Notes: a model not told the origin generated them from the letters alone. Shown: positions 35,269 to 44,809, counted from the first letter of the stretch. The stretch is 64,000 bases of DNA from Cellulomonas sp. 73-145 (GCA_001898185.1 MKTI01000001.1:170999-234998); one strand, 5' to 3'. Translations and numbers: made by a program.

Positions 35269-35914
35269 CGTAGCCGTCGCTCCGGTCATCAAGCGTCAGC
35301 GTCTGGTCGGTGAGTCGCTTAACGAGGTGTTGGCTGTGGCTCGCGAGCACGACGGTGGCGCCAGCGGCCTGGCGGCGGCTGAGCGCGTCGCCGACCAGGC
35401 TGAGCCGGTCGGCGTCCAGGCGCTGCTCCGGCTCGTCCAACAGCAGGATGCGGAACGGTCGCGCGAGAGTGACGGCCAGGACGTATAGCTGGGTCTGACC
35501 AGACGACAACTCGTGCGGAAACCGGGACTCGAGCCGGGCGATTCCCAGTTCGTCGAGGAGATTGCCTGCGTCCCTTTCCGCGAGCGGCTGGTCGACGCCC
35601 CAGGAGATCCCGATGAGCGTCAGGTACTCGCGCAGGGTGAGGTTCCGGGCGAGAGGCGGCACGCCAAGCAACGCCGCCACGGTCGAACGGAAACCCGGAC
35701 GGCGCTCGTCGGGCGTGCCGCCTCCGACGGTGACGGTTCCCGACGAGGGTGAAGTCAGTCCCGCGAGAACGCGCAAGAGCGTGGTCTTGCCCGAGCCGTT
35801 CGGCCCGACGACGGCCAGCGTGCGGCCGGCCTCAAGCTCAAAGCTCACCGGAGGCAGGAGGCTGACATCGCCGACCGTGACGCCGACATCCTCCGCGACG
35901 ACCGCCGCGGTCAT
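35261..35914 (-). CDS. ABC transporter ATP-binding protein (linaridin exporter)
   Basis: This 217-residue ATPase starts at ATG 35914, overlapping the HTH gene stop (ATGA). It has Walker A (GPNGSGKTT), the signature region as ELSSGQTQLY, Walker B (ILLLDEPEQRLD) and the switch region VVLASHSQH. It is coupled upstream to an HTH regulator and downstream to the permease, forming a three-gene regulator-exporter operon opposite the biosynthetic operon. Confidence 0.88.
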   Translation of the reverse strand: MTAAVVAEDVGVTVGDVSLLPPVSFELEAGRTLAVVGPNGSGKTTLLRVLAGLTSPSSGTVTVGGGTPDERRPGFRSTVAALLGVPPLARNLTLREYLTLIGISWGVDQPLAERDAGNLLDELGIARLESRFPHELSSGQTQLYVLAVTLARPFRILLLDEPEQRLDADRLSLVGDALSRRQAAGATVVLASHSQHLVKRLTDQTLTLDDRSDGYGG

Positions 35915-36426
35915 GATGCCGGTGTCCCTGCGGCGACGAGGATCGCGAGCAGCGGAACCACTCGCGCTGGAGGAACGTCGAATGCCCCGCGCCGCGGCGA
36001 GAACAACCACCCGGCCGTCGTAAGTTCCTTCAGGTGGTGGTAGATCTGTCCCGAAGTTCCGGCGTCGAGTTCATCTACAAGTGCAGTTGCGGTCGTGACT
36101 CCTCGCAACACGGCCTGCAGCATGCGCAGTCGCACAGGGCTACCCAAGGCAGTCAGTTGACCGGCGAGGTCGGCCCACTCGCGGTCGAAGATGTCCGCGG
36201 CCGCCTCCCCGTACTGCCAGCGCAAGGTCTTGCCGTGGGGCGTTCGCACGCTGCCCGCGTACAAGACCGCACCGTGCGGGGCTCGAACCTCGATGCCGTT
36301 CAGGGCCCACAACGGGTCGGCCGCCGACGAGTCGCTGGAAGGCAACTCGCTCATCCGACGCGCGACCAGGTCCGCCACCGTCCTCTCGAGTGCGGCCATG
36401 CGCGTCTCGATGTCATCGCTCGCCAC
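35911..36426 (-). CDS. ArsR-like winged-helix transcriptional regulator
   Basis: This 171-residue protein has an N-terminal coiled stretch (residues 1-30), a central beta-rich part (GAVLYAGSVRTPHGKTLRWQYG) and a C-terminal winged helix: LGSPVRLRMLQAVLRG, then TSGQIYHHLKELTTAGWL. The recognition-helix pattern is ArsR/HTH_20-like. No metal ligands are seen. It is the first gene of the regulator-exporter operon and probably controls it, and perhaps the linaridin genes. Confidence 0.8.
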   Translation of the reverse strand: MASDDIETRMAALERTVADLVARRMSELPSSDSSAADPLWALNGIEVRAPHGAVLYAGSVRTPHGKTLRWQYGEAAADIFDREWADLAGQLTALGSPVRLRMLQAVLRGVTTATALVDELDAGTSGQIYHHLKELTTAGWLFSPRRGAFDVPPARVVPLLAILVAAGTPAS

Positions 36427-36648
36427 GCCATCACTCTACGCTAAGACGTAATACCGTCGGTTCGGGACTGTCGCGCCGGCCGCCACCCGGAGGCGGCGGC
36501 CGGCGTGCCCGGGCTCACGGGAGCCGCGATGGCCTGCTCGTGATGTGCGCAGATTCATAGCCAAACGAGCAACGCTGATGACCGGGGACCGTCTACGGTG
36601 CTGGCGCCGGGCCCGAAGACGGCGCCGGCGCCACAGGGGGCTGATGCT

Positions 36649-37340
36649 GTGATCCGAGTCCTGATAGCTGACGATCAAGAGGTCATACGACGCGGCTTCA
36701 GACTGTTCCTTAAACCGGCGCACGACATCGAGGTGGTCGGTGACGCACCCGACGGGCTGCAAGCGGTCAAGAGGCGCACGAGCTCAGGGCGGACGTCGTG
36801 CTCATGGACGTGCGCATGCCTGGAGGAGACGGGATCGAGGCGACCCGAACTCTCGCGGGCCCAGGCGTCTTGGATCCGGTCGCGGTCATCGTCGTGACCG
36901 CGTTCGATCTTGACGAGTACATCTTCGGAGCACTCGATGCCGGCGCATCAGGGTTCCTGCTCAAAGATGCGGGCCGAGCCGTCCTCACGGAGGCCGTGCG
37001 AGCTGCTGCTCGCGGCGATGCAGTGGTCTCCCCGACGGTGACTCCCCGCGTCATTGCTGAGTTTGCGCGCCGGCAGACAGGCGAACGTGGCGGGAGCGCC
37101 GACCGAGCCGCAGACGTCGCCGCCGCCGGCCTGACGGCCAGGGAGCAGGAGATAATCCGGGCACTGGCGCGTGGCATGAACAACGCCGAGATCGCCAGGC
37201 ACCTCCATCTCGTCCCCGGGACAGTGAAAACACACCTGACGCGAATCAACGCGAAGATTGGTACTCGGGATCGACTGCAGATCGCAATCTGGGCCTTCGC
37301 CCACGACCTCGTGCAGCCGGACAACGTTCCCCGTTATTGA
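36649..37340 (+). pseudogene. LuxR-family response regulator with single-base frameshift
   Basis: From GTG 36649 the frame encodes a receiver start (VIRVLIADDQEVIRRGFRLFL) up to about 36770. The remainder (LMDVRMPGGDGIEATRT onward, then a LuxR HTH with LTAREQEIIRALARGMNNAEIA and GTVKTHLTRINAKI) lies in another frame to 37340. Restoring one base at AAGAG near 36770 (AAGGAG expected) would give the normal VKEAHELRADVVLMDVRMP. It is an orphan NarL-type regulator with no kinase nearby. It is either truly broken or carries a sequencing error. Confidence 0.85.
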
Positions 37341-37725
37341 GACGTGCGCCTACCGTCGGACAGAGGAACATCCGGTGCGCCGTCGGGCTACGCGCGGTCG
37401 TGACCTACGCGGCACTCGCGGAGTGGCCGCAAGGCTGCAAGTTGTGCGCCAGCACCTGTGATGACGTTTACCGGCGACTCCCACCGGCTCAAGAATCGCG
37501 ATCTCGGCTGCCCACCCGCGGCCAACACCGACTGACCACACCACGAGAGGGGTTCACAGGTTCGGACGTCGCCACGGGGTCCACACCTTTAGCCGCCGTT
37601 GACAGCATTGGCACTGCGCAGCCCCTGTCCCAGGACCATGCGAGGCGCCCAGGCGTGGGGAGCTTGGCGATGAACGCGATGAGAGGCGGTCGAGTCCCCG
37701 CTGGACGAGGCCGACGCGACCTCCG
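37341..37725. other. 385-bp interval without a supported gene
   Basis: A plus-strand open frame covers part of this interval, but its composition (many Arg, Thr and Pro, no motif) and the lack of a ribosome site give no support. No repeat or hairpin of note was seen. Confidence 0.5.
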
Positions 37726-38277
37726 CTAGCCCTCGCTAGGCGTGCGCCACTCACGCACGGGGCCGATGCCGAGATCGGCGCGCATCGCATTGAGAGCAGC
37801 TCGGCACGCCTCCGTCGCGTCCCCAATGGGGTCAGGGTGCATGGGCACACCATCGAAGAACACCGTCCCGCCGATCTCCGCCAGGGACTCGTCTGCCGCG
37901 AAGACGGCATCACGAACGGTGTCAGGAGCGAGCAGATCGAGCTCGGCGTGGACGTCGTTCATGCGCATCCACGCCGCGCTATCCGCGTCGATCGCGGCCC
38001 CGCGCTCAGTAGAGCCGACGGGCCTGGTGAGCATGTCGGTCTCGGCATCGAGCAGGTCGGTCAGCGTTGCCTGTGCTCGGACGTAGATCAACCGCTTCTC
38101 CTGTACCCAGCGCCGCTCAAGTTCGAGGTCCCTCTCCTGCTGGGTGCTGGCCTGCGCATCGAGGCGGCCCCGCTCGTCGCGCTCCCTTGTGTCCTTGCGG
38201 GTCATGAAGAACTGCGTGATCGCCCAGGCAGCACCACCGACGCCGAGTACGAGCGCGACCCAGGTCCCTCCGTCCAT
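37726..38277 (-). CDS. Hypothetical membrane-anchored protein
   Basis: This 183-residue protein starts at ATG 38277 (a TTG at 38286 is an alternative). An N-terminal transmembrane segment (WVALVLGVGGAAWAITQFF) is followed by a charged coiled-coil stretch (about residues 25-65) and a helical C-terminus. No enzyme motif is visible. A similar small anchored protein with coiled coil lies at 56731-57258. Function unknown. Confidence 0.6.
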   Translation of the reverse strand: MDGGTWVALVLGVGGAAWAITQFFMTRKDTRERDERGRLDAQASTQQERDLELERRWVQEKRLIYVRAQATLTDLLDAETDMLTRPVGSTERGAAIDADSAAWMRMNDVHAELDLLAPDTVRDAVFAADESLAEIGGTVFFDGVPMHPDPIGDATEACRAALNAMRADLGIGPVREWRTPSEG

Positions 38278-38408
38278 GACTCGCAACCTAGCGGCGGTCC
38301 TACCGTCGCATCAGCCGCCAGGCCGAAGGCCATCGGGCCAGGCGTCCAGCCCGGCGATCCAGGAACAGATCGGACGCTCGACCGGCCCTCCCCGGCAAGA
38401 CTCGTCAG

Positions 38409-39231
38409 CTACGCGCCGACGCCGGCCTGGTCGAGCCGCCGGTGGATGTAGGAGAAGAGCGAGAAGGCATCCAGGAAGTCGTCACGCGCTTCGGTCGAGC
38501 CCAGCCGCGCGATGCGCGCGAGGGTTGCGGTAGTGGCCGTGGACGCCGACCAGGATGTTCTTGAACCCGCGGTGCTCGCTGACCTCTGAGTCGCTCGCCA
38601 GGGAGTTGATCTGGATGAGCGGCGTCATGTTCTGCGATCCGAGCGCCTGGTCGTATAGCGCTGCGCCGTCGCCGGCCAAGCCGGTGTGCCGCCGAATGCG
38701 GTCGGGGATCGTCTTGGACGCCTCGCTCACGGCGTGAAAGAGGGACTGCTGGATCAACTCCTCAGAGCAGTACTTGAGCAGGACGGCGTGGCATCCGCGA
38801 CGTCGGAGCTCGGTCAACAGCTCCCCGGAGAATTGGGCCGCCTCGGACAGCGTCGTGGCCGCGTGGCCGCGCGCCAGCTTCCCTTCCTCGTTCACACGCA
38901 GCCCATACAGGACCAGTACGGCGTTGAGCTGTCCGCGCAGTGCCTCCCAGCGCAACGGGTCGGTCACGTATCGCGCCGGGCTCATCGCCGCATTGATGAA
39001 CAGGATCAGCGTGTTGCCCGTGCCGCGAAGGACCTGGGCGTTGTGCAGAGTCGTCAGGAGGCGGGTGCGCTTGTTCGCTCCTTCGTCGAGCGACTCGATC
39101 CTGACGACCCGCAGCGCGGAGATCAACTCGGACGATGACAACGCCGGTGGATCGGTCGCTCCGAGCACATTGCACACCGCCTCGGTGAACGCGACCTCGA
39201 ACACTGGATTGCTGCTGGCCGTTCCCACCAT
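38409..39231 (-). pseudogene. TIGR02391/Ymh-like protein gene with C-terminal frameshift
   Basis: The main frame (39231 down to 38482) encodes 249 residues. The C-terminal portion ends GFKNILVGVHGHYRNPRAHR, the TIGR02391 signature. It then departs from the family. In another frame the family end continues as ARDDFLDAFSLFSYIHRRLDQAGVGA, stopping at 38409. A single-base shift near 38508 therefore separates the last 30 or so residues. TIGR02391 proteins are of unknown function and frequent in mobile or defence regions. It may be a broken gene or a sequence error; the main frame may still yield most of the domain. Confidence 0.75.
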
Positions 39232-39471
39232 CTCCTCCGACCGACTGTGTAGACCACCGACGCGCCCTCAGGGAACGTCCGACCTGCCGCATCGTTGCGC
39301 GTCCGCGCCACCCCGTCGCCGACGAGGCCCTGGGTGCCCCGGCAGCGGGATGGCGCGGTACCCGAAGCCCTCGCTCACGCTGTGACCTCAGCGGCGTCGC
39401 ATCGTGCACGTACCCAGCATGGTGGGCACGTGTGACACCGGCGGTCGTCGGAGCTATTGGTCGGGTCGCTC

Positions 39472-40332
39472 TCACTTCTCTACCTGAAGAAGGGCGATCG
39501 GCGCAGGCATATGTTGCGCCGGAGTAGGAGCGTTGACCGGAACGGTCCGCTCAAGGCTCGGGCCCGTGCGCGGCGCCCGTTCGCTAACTTGGTCGAGACC
39601 TTCGAGAAGTCCTTGGGCGACAGTGACGACGGTGCTCATGTGGTGGCGCAAGACGTCGAGGTCATCGGCCCATCCGGCGATGTAGGGGACGGAGTACGCG
39701 GTGGGGTCCATGCCGAGGTGGCTGGTGACGATGTAGGCGATCGACTCGGCTTCGACCTCGGCGGCGCCGCGGCACGTGCGGTCGATGCCGTAGTCGGGGA
39801 ATCGTCCGGCGTGGTTGGCGCGGATGTGTCCGAGCTCGTGGGCGAGGGTCTTGGTGGCCTGCGCTGGCTCGAGGTCGTCGGCGACGACGACGAGTCCGTC
39901 CTCGGGCGCGGTCCAGCCGTTCACGCCTGTAGGGCAGGTGCGCCGTTCGAGCCGGTATCCAGCGCTCGTAGTGAGGGCGACAAGCCCGTCCCAGACCTCG
40001 CGAGGTGCCTGTCCTGCGAGTAGTTGCGGCTGGACATCCGGCAGCGGGGCGCCGTCGGTCTGGGTGACGTCGAAGACGTGCACGACCCGGAACCCCTGCA
40101 GCTCTCGTCGCGGCATGGCCTCCTCGTCACCCGACGCTCTCCGCGGGGTGGTCTCCGGCCGGTCCGCCTCGGGCGGAACTTCCTCGCGGCTTCGGTACAC
40201 GCAGGGCGCAATGATCGCGATGCCGTGCTCGCCCTTGACGATGTGCCGGTTCAGTCCGTTCCAGGTGCGGATCCCGGCGACACGAGTCGCATCGGGGCGC
40301 TGGGCTGCGATGAGCAGGACGTTCGAGGGCGA
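39472..40332 (-). pseudogene. ardC: ardC antirestriction gene, 3' part (split by insertion)
   Basis: This holds the C-terminal 286 residues of an ArdC-type protein, starting SPSNVLLIAAQRPDATRVAG and including the zincin-type HELGHIRANH motif. Directly before the Ser codon the frame meets a TAG (40333-40335), and no usable start precedes it until GTG 40200. The missing N-terminus (ending FTTYS) is found at 48606-48746 in the same orientation. ArdC proteins bind single-stranded DNA and protect incoming DNA from restriction. The two parts join exactly at the Tyr-Ser codons, so the gene was cut by the element between them. A shortened product from GTG 40200 would lack half of the DNA-binding domain. 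Confidence 0.9.
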
Positions 40333-40335
40333 CTA
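40331..40335 (+). other. Left attachment core (attL)
   Basis: GACTA at the point where ArdC homology resumes. The flanks are GAGGGC on the ardC side and TGGCC on the element side. Confidence 0.65.
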
Positions 40336-40528
40336 TGGCCAATCGCATCGACTGCGTGATTCACGGTCCTTGCACTGCGCTTCGGGCGTCGTGACCGGGG
40401 TGGCAGCGGCGGACGGCGAAGGCCGCGATGTGGGCCGGACCGGGGCGTTGGAAGACGGACGGCCCCCGCAATCCTGCATCTGATGAGTGATACGGTCATC
40501 GGACCACGACGGTCTGGGGCGGAGTTGG

Positions 40529-41641
40529 ATGCGAACTGATCGATCGGTTCGGGAGGTGGTGGCAGGCTCGGCGGTGTCGGTGTTGGCGTCCGAGGTGTCG
40601 TTCCTCGCCCCGGAGGAGGCGGTTTTGGAGGCGATGCTGGCGGGCTGGGTCGCGCAGCAGACGTCGCGCCTCTTGGCGGCGACGACGATCGAGCAGCGGT
40701 TGTTGTTGGTGCGTCGGCTGGTCGCATTCACCAACGCCTACCCGTGGACGTGGACCCCGGGCGATGTCGAGGAGTGGACGACCGCGCTGGTCAGTCGGGG
40801 TCTGGCGCACTCGACGCTGCGCAACTACCAGATGGCGGTGCAGTTGTTCTGCGGGTACGTCACCGATCGCCGCTACGGCTGGGACGAGGTGTGCGAGCAG
40901 CGGTTCGGCACGCATCCGGTGCAGGTCTTCCACGAGTGGAACACCGCCGTGCACCGCGACCAGAGCGAGGCGCGGCCGGGGAATCGTCCGTTGAGTCGCC
41001 CGGAGCTGCAGCGGTTCTTCGACTACTGCGACGAGCGGGTGGTGACGGTGGGTAGGTCCGGGCGCAAGGGCTGGCTGGCGGCGTTCCGTGACGCGGCGTT
41101 GTTCAAGACGGTGTACGCCTTCGGGCTGCGCCGACGCGAGGCGGCGATGCTGGACCTGGCCGACCTGTCGCCGAACGCGCACGCCGAGCAGTTCGGCCGG
41201 TACGGCGCGGTCTCGGTGCGTTACGGCAAGGCGATGAAGGGCGGCACGCCGCGCCGGCGCACCGTACTGACCACGATGGGCTGGGCCGCCGGCACCCTCG
41301 CGGAATGGGTCGAGGAGATCCGCCCGGGTTACGCCTCCGCGTCGACGACGTTGTGGCCAACTGAGCGGGGCGCAGCCATTTCGACCGATCACATCAACGC
41401 CCGGTTCGCCGCTTACCGCGACCAGTGCGGTTTGCCGCGCGAGCTGGGACCGCACTGCCTGCGCCACTCGTACATCACGCACCTGATCGAGGACGGGTTC
41501 GATCACCTGTTCGTCCAGCAGCAGGTCGGCCACTCCTGGGGGTCAACCACAGCCGGGTACACGTCAGTCGGCTCGGACTACAAGAACCGGGCGCTGCGTC
41601 GGGCCCTGAGCCCGGCGTTCACCGGTCCGGCTACGCCGTGA
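40529..41641 (+). CDS. Tyrosine recombinase/integrase
   Basis: This site-specific recombinase is 370 residues from ATG 40529 (384 from the in-frame start at 40487). An N-terminal SAM-like core-binding domain (about residues 15-130) precedes the catalytic domain. Active-site residues are visible: Arg in YAFGLRRREAAML, Lys in RYGKAMKGG, His-x-x-Arg in HCLRHSYIT, the second His in VGHSWGSTTAGY and the nucleophilic Tyr of that motif. It is the likely integrase of the element that split ardC. Its stop overlaps the start of the XRE gene. Confidence 0.93.
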   Translation: MRTDRSVREVVAGSAVSVLASEVSFLAPEEAVLEAMLAGWVAQQTSRLLAATTIEQRLLLVRRLVAFTNAYPWTWTPGDVEEWTTALVSRGLAHSTLRNYQMAVQLFCGYVTDRRYGWDEVCEQRFGTHPVQVFHEWNTAVHRDQSEARPGNRPLSRPELQRFFDYCDERVVTVGRSGRKGWLAAFRDAALFKTVYAFGLRRREAAMLDLADLSPNAHAEQFGRYGAVSVRYGKAMKGGTPRRRTVLTTMGWAAGTLAEWVEEIRPGYASASTTLWPTERGAAISTDHINARFAAYRDQCGLPRELGPHCLRHSYITHLIEDGFDHLFVQQQVGHSWGSTTAGYTSVGSDYKNRALRRALSPAFTGPATP

Positions 41642-42006
41642 CAGACAGGACAATCGGAATGGCACCCGCCCGCAAGCTGGGATACGCCTGGCACCTGAGA
41701 CTGCTGATGGCCGAACAGGGCATGTTCGCCACGACCGACCTGGTGCCGCTGCTGGCCGAGCGTGGCGTGATCCTGTCAGCCGCGCAGGTCTACCGTCTGG
41801 TCACCCAGACCCCCGAACGTCTGAGCCTGCGCACGCTCATGGCCCTGTGTGACATCTTGGCGTGCGGTCCCAATGATCTGATCGAACCGGTCGCGGCGAC
41901 CCGCCGGTCCCGGGCCACGGGCACCGGCGGTCCGGCAGCCCCCGCGACCGGGGACGGTGTGCGGGGGCGCATACCGCGGCGAGCCGAGATCCACCGCGAC
42001 CGGTGA
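41638..42006 (+). CDS. XRE/Cro-type helix-turn-helix protein
   Basis: This 122-residue protein starts at GTG 41638, overlapping the recombinase stop; ATG 41659 is an alternative. The N-terminal HTH is of the Cro/C1 type (LLMAEQGMFATTDLVPLLAERGV, then SAAQVYRLVTQTPERLSLRTLMALCDIL). The tail is Arg/Pro/Gly-rich. It probably controls recombinase expression or acts as a directionality factor. It overlaps the next gene by four bases. Confidence 0.85.
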   Translation: MTDRTIGMAPARKLGYAWHLRLLMAEQGMFATTDLVPLLAERGVILSAAQVYRLVTQTPERLSLRTLMALCDILACGPNDLIEPVAATRRSRATGTGGPAAPATGDGVRGRIPRRAEIHRDR

Positions 42007-44360
42007 GCGATCCGGCCTGCGCTGGGTGCGGTCGCCACGTCACGCTCAGGGGCACCGGACCGCGAGGGCGCATCTGCACCGCGTGCATGGCGCGCGCCCA
42101 CCAGGGCCTGTGCGCCTCGTGCGGTCGGCACCGCAAGCTCGTGGGCCGCAATCCAGACGGCGCGCCGTGGTGCGACGCCTGCTACAGCACGGCGGGCGCG
42201 GCCCGGCTGGCCGCCGACCGCCGGACCGTGATCTTGGCCGCCGTCGCGGCGGCCGAACCGACGTTGGGCGAAGCCGCCGTCCTGCGGGTCATCGACCAGA
42301 TGTCTGAGGGGCGCCGGTTCGGGCAGCTCGCCGACCACCTGCGTGCCCATCCCGACGTCCTAGTCATCGGGCCGACCAGTCGGCCGCCGGTCCTGGACCG
42401 GTTCGTTGAGGCCCTGGTCGCGGCAGGTGCGCAGACCATTAAGGCGATCGACCCGACCTGCCTGGACTGCGGTCGGACGCGTGCCGCTCGCAGGGAGCTC
42501 CCCGGCGGGGCGGTGATCTGCTCCGCCTGCTCCGCCCGACGGACCAGTACGCGGCTGTGCGCCGGGTGCGGTCGCCCCCGGCGCCCGTACGCGCGCGACG
42601 AAGCCGGTCACCCACGCTGCCACGCCTGCACGCAGCGGGCCCGCAACGACGTGCAGCGCCTCGAGCAGGTCGAGCGGCTCACGTCGGTGCTGTCCGCGCA
42701 GGTGGCGCTGGATCCCGCGCAGATCATCGACGTCGTGACGAGTCTTGCGCCCCGCCGGCACGACCTGCAGGTCCTGGCCGGACTACTCGGCGACCACCGC
42801 CTGACCGACCCGCGGGCCCCGTTCGTCGTGGCGCGCCTCGTCATCGCGCTGCGCGCCGCAGGGGCGAACCTGCCTTGCCCGCCCTGCGGGTCCTGTCAGC
42901 AGCCCGCCGGGACCGGCGCCAGCCTGTACGGACAGCGCGTGCGGTGTCAGGCCTGCGTGCGTTACTGCCCCGGATGCGCCAGGCCGGCCCGCGGGGAGGA
43001 TGAACGCGTTTGTGGGCGGTGTCGTCGGGACCTTCATCGGCTGCGCGCGGCTTGCGCGACATGCCGGGAACCCGACCGGCTCCTCGACGACAGGGGGTTG
43101 TGCCGGTGGTGTCGGGAGCGGGGGGAGCGCCGCTGCGCGCACTGCCACCACAGCCGCACCCTGACCACGGTCGATGGCGAGCGACTGTGCGGCCCATGCT
43201 CGCTGCGACGCACCGTCGACGGGTTGCTGGCCGACGATCCGCCCGGAGCCCTGCACGCCCTGCGGGCGCCGATCCTGGCCGCCGAGCCTATGACTACCCG
43301 CCGCTGGCTGCGCCGACCGGCGATCACCGCGCTGCTCACCTCGCTCGATTCGGGACGCCTGGCGCTGACCCACACCTCCCTGGACGCCGAGCCCGCCAGC
43401 AGAGCGGTCGAGCATCTGCGCGACCTGCTGGTCGCCACCAGCGCGCTGGGCTCCGACCCGGGCCGGCTCATCGACCGGTTCGCGCACGACATTAACCAGA
43501 TGCTGGTGGAACTGGACGCCCACGATGCCCGGATCGTGCGCGCCTGGATGCGCTGGCAGGTCCTGCCGCGCCTGCGTCGCCATCATGACGGGACCGCGGA
43601 CATCGGCGCAGCGGTCACCAACGCACGTCGCACCCTGCGCTCGGTCATCGCGTTCTTGAGCACCATCGAAGCCGCTCAGGGCACGCTGACCAGCGTAAGG
43701 CAGAGCGACATTGACCACTGGTTCGCCAGTCCCAGCGCCCGAGCCCACCAGGTGCGGCCGTTCCTGGCTTGGGCCCGGCGCACCCGAGTGCTCCCACCGT
43801 CGACGATGCTGCCGCCATCGGCCAGTGGGCGAAACGATCGGCACACCGACACCGAACGGCGGTGGAACGTAGCCCGCCGTCTGGTCCAGGACGTCACCCT
43901 CGACACCGTCGACCGCGTCGCCGGTGCCCTCGTCGTCCTCTATGCCCAACCCCTCGTCCGTGTCTGCGCTCTGACCACGGACGACGTCGCCGGGGACGGG
44001 GATGTCGTGACAGTTCGTCTCGGCGGCGACCTGCTCCAGCTCCCCGAACCCTTCGCGGCTCTGATCCAAGGACTACCGTCACCTCGACGCAAAGGCGTCG
44101 CCGAGCAGCTCCCTGGGTGTTGGCTGTTCCCGGGTCAGCGGGCCGGTCGCCACCTCGCGGCCGCGAGCCTGGGACGCCGGCTGCGTACCATCGGCATCGA
44201 ACCGCGCCGGACCCGGCTGGCCGCCCTCGGCCAGCTCAGCGCCGAGATCCCACCAGCCATGCTCGCCGGGGTCCTGGGCCTGAAAGCCTCCCAGGTGGTC
44301 CGGCACACCACACGCGCCGGCGGCGACTGGGCGCAGTACGCGGCCGACCGAGCAACCTGA
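42003..44360 (+). CDS. Zinc-ribbon protein with C-terminal recombinase-like domain
   Basis: This 785-residue protein has about sixteen CxxC pairs in residues 1-400 (for example CAGCGRH, CASCGRH, CLDCGR, CATC, CAHC), enough for several zinc ribbons. The C-terminal 350 residues resemble a tyrosine recombinase, with a SAM-like region (TSVRQSDIDHWFAS) and an end of HTTRAGGDWAQYAADRA, similar to the His/Trp-to-Tyr segment of integrases. The HxxR motif is not clear (RTRLAALGQL instead), so catalytic ability is doubtful. It is coupled to the integrase and XRE genes. I infer a DNA-binding partner of the integrase. Confidence 0.8.
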   Translation: MSDPACAGCGRHVTLRGTGPRGRICTACMARAHQGLCASCGRHRKLVGRNPDGAPWCDACYSTAGAARLAADRRTVILAAVAAAEPTLGEAAVLRVIDQMSEGRRFGQLADHLRAHPDVLVIGPTSRPPVLDRFVEALVAAGAQTIKAIDPTCLDCGRTRAARRELPGGAVICSACSARRTSTRLCAGCGRPRRPYARDEAGHPRCHACTQRARNDVQRLEQVERLTSVLSAQVALDPAQIIDVVTSLAPRRHDLQVLAGLLGDHRLTDPRAPFVVARLVIALRAAGANLPCPPCGSCQQPAGTGASLYGQRVRCQACVRYCPGCARPARGEDERVCGRCRRDLHRLRAACATCREPDRLLDDRGLCRWCRERGERRCAHCHHSRTLTTVDGERLCGPCSLRRTVDGLLADDPPGALHALRAPILAAEPMTTRRWLRRPAITALLTSLDSGRLALTHTSLDAEPASRAVEHLRDLLVATSALGSDPGRLIDRFAHDINQMLVELDAHDARIVRAWMRWQVLPRLRRHHDGTADIGAAVTNARRTLRSVIAFLSTIEAAQGTLTSVRQSDIDHWFASPSARAHQVRPFLAWARRTRVLPPSTMLPPSASGRNDRHTDTERRWNVARRLVQDVTLDTVDRVAGALVVLYAQPLVRVCALTTDDVAGDGDVVTVRLGGDLLQLPEPFAALIQGLPSPRRKGVAEQLPGCWLFPGQRAGRHLAAASLGRRLRTIGIEPRRTRLAALGQLSAEIPPAMLAGVLGLKASQVVRHTTRAGGDWAQYAADRAT

Positions 44361-44576
44361 ACCGTCACGGGTGAGTTGGGGGTGGTCACGAGTTCCACAT
44401 GCGGAGCCAGGCGGTGTCGATGTGTGCCGCCGGGATGGCCAACCGGGTGGATGCCGTGGTTGTCAACGACGGCTGAACGAACCCCCTGGCGGCCCCAGGA
44501 TCCGCCCGTCGGATGGTCAGGATTCAGCCGACGTTGAGAGTGGTCGCCCGGTGCGAAACTCGGGTAGCCTGTGCGC

Positions 44577-44800
44577 GCAAGGTGCCAGTCGTTAGCTGAG
44601 GCTCCTTCGCGGAAACAAGCCAGCGACCCCGAACGTCCAGAGACGCCCCGGGTCAGGACAGGCTTCCCCGACCTAAGGGGTAGCCCCGATTGGCTCCCGC
44701 CACTGCGGGTTGACGCCGCGAAGTGCCAAAAGTCTTACGAGGACGAGGAACCCCAGACCGTTCGGTCGGACCTCGCGTGCGCGCCCTGCGAAGCGAGAGG
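44577..44800 (+). ncRNA. M-box (ykoK) Mg2+ riboswitch
   Basis: The leader contains GTTAGCTGAGGCTCCT (44591-44606), GGAAACAAGCCAGCGACCC, an AACGTCCAGAGACGCC hairpin and GGGTCAGGACAG (44651 onward), the conserved core of the M-box family as I know it. A TAGCCT -10-like element at 44565-44570 fits a start just upstream. M-box RNAs fold on Mg2+ and switch off Mg2+ uptake genes. The two genes that follow are both magnesium-transport related. Exact 5' and 3' limits are estimated. Confidence 0.85.
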
Positions 44801-44809
44801 AGCACGCCG

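Noticed and set aside
37337-37729. 130-codon plus-strand frame after the broken LuxR gene
   Set aside because: No ribosome site, motif or plausible composition.
40200-40200. GTG 40200 as start of a functional short ArdC
   Set aside because: It would omit the conserved residues encoded at 40201-40332 and at 48606-48746. The frame is better explained as the remainder of a split gene.
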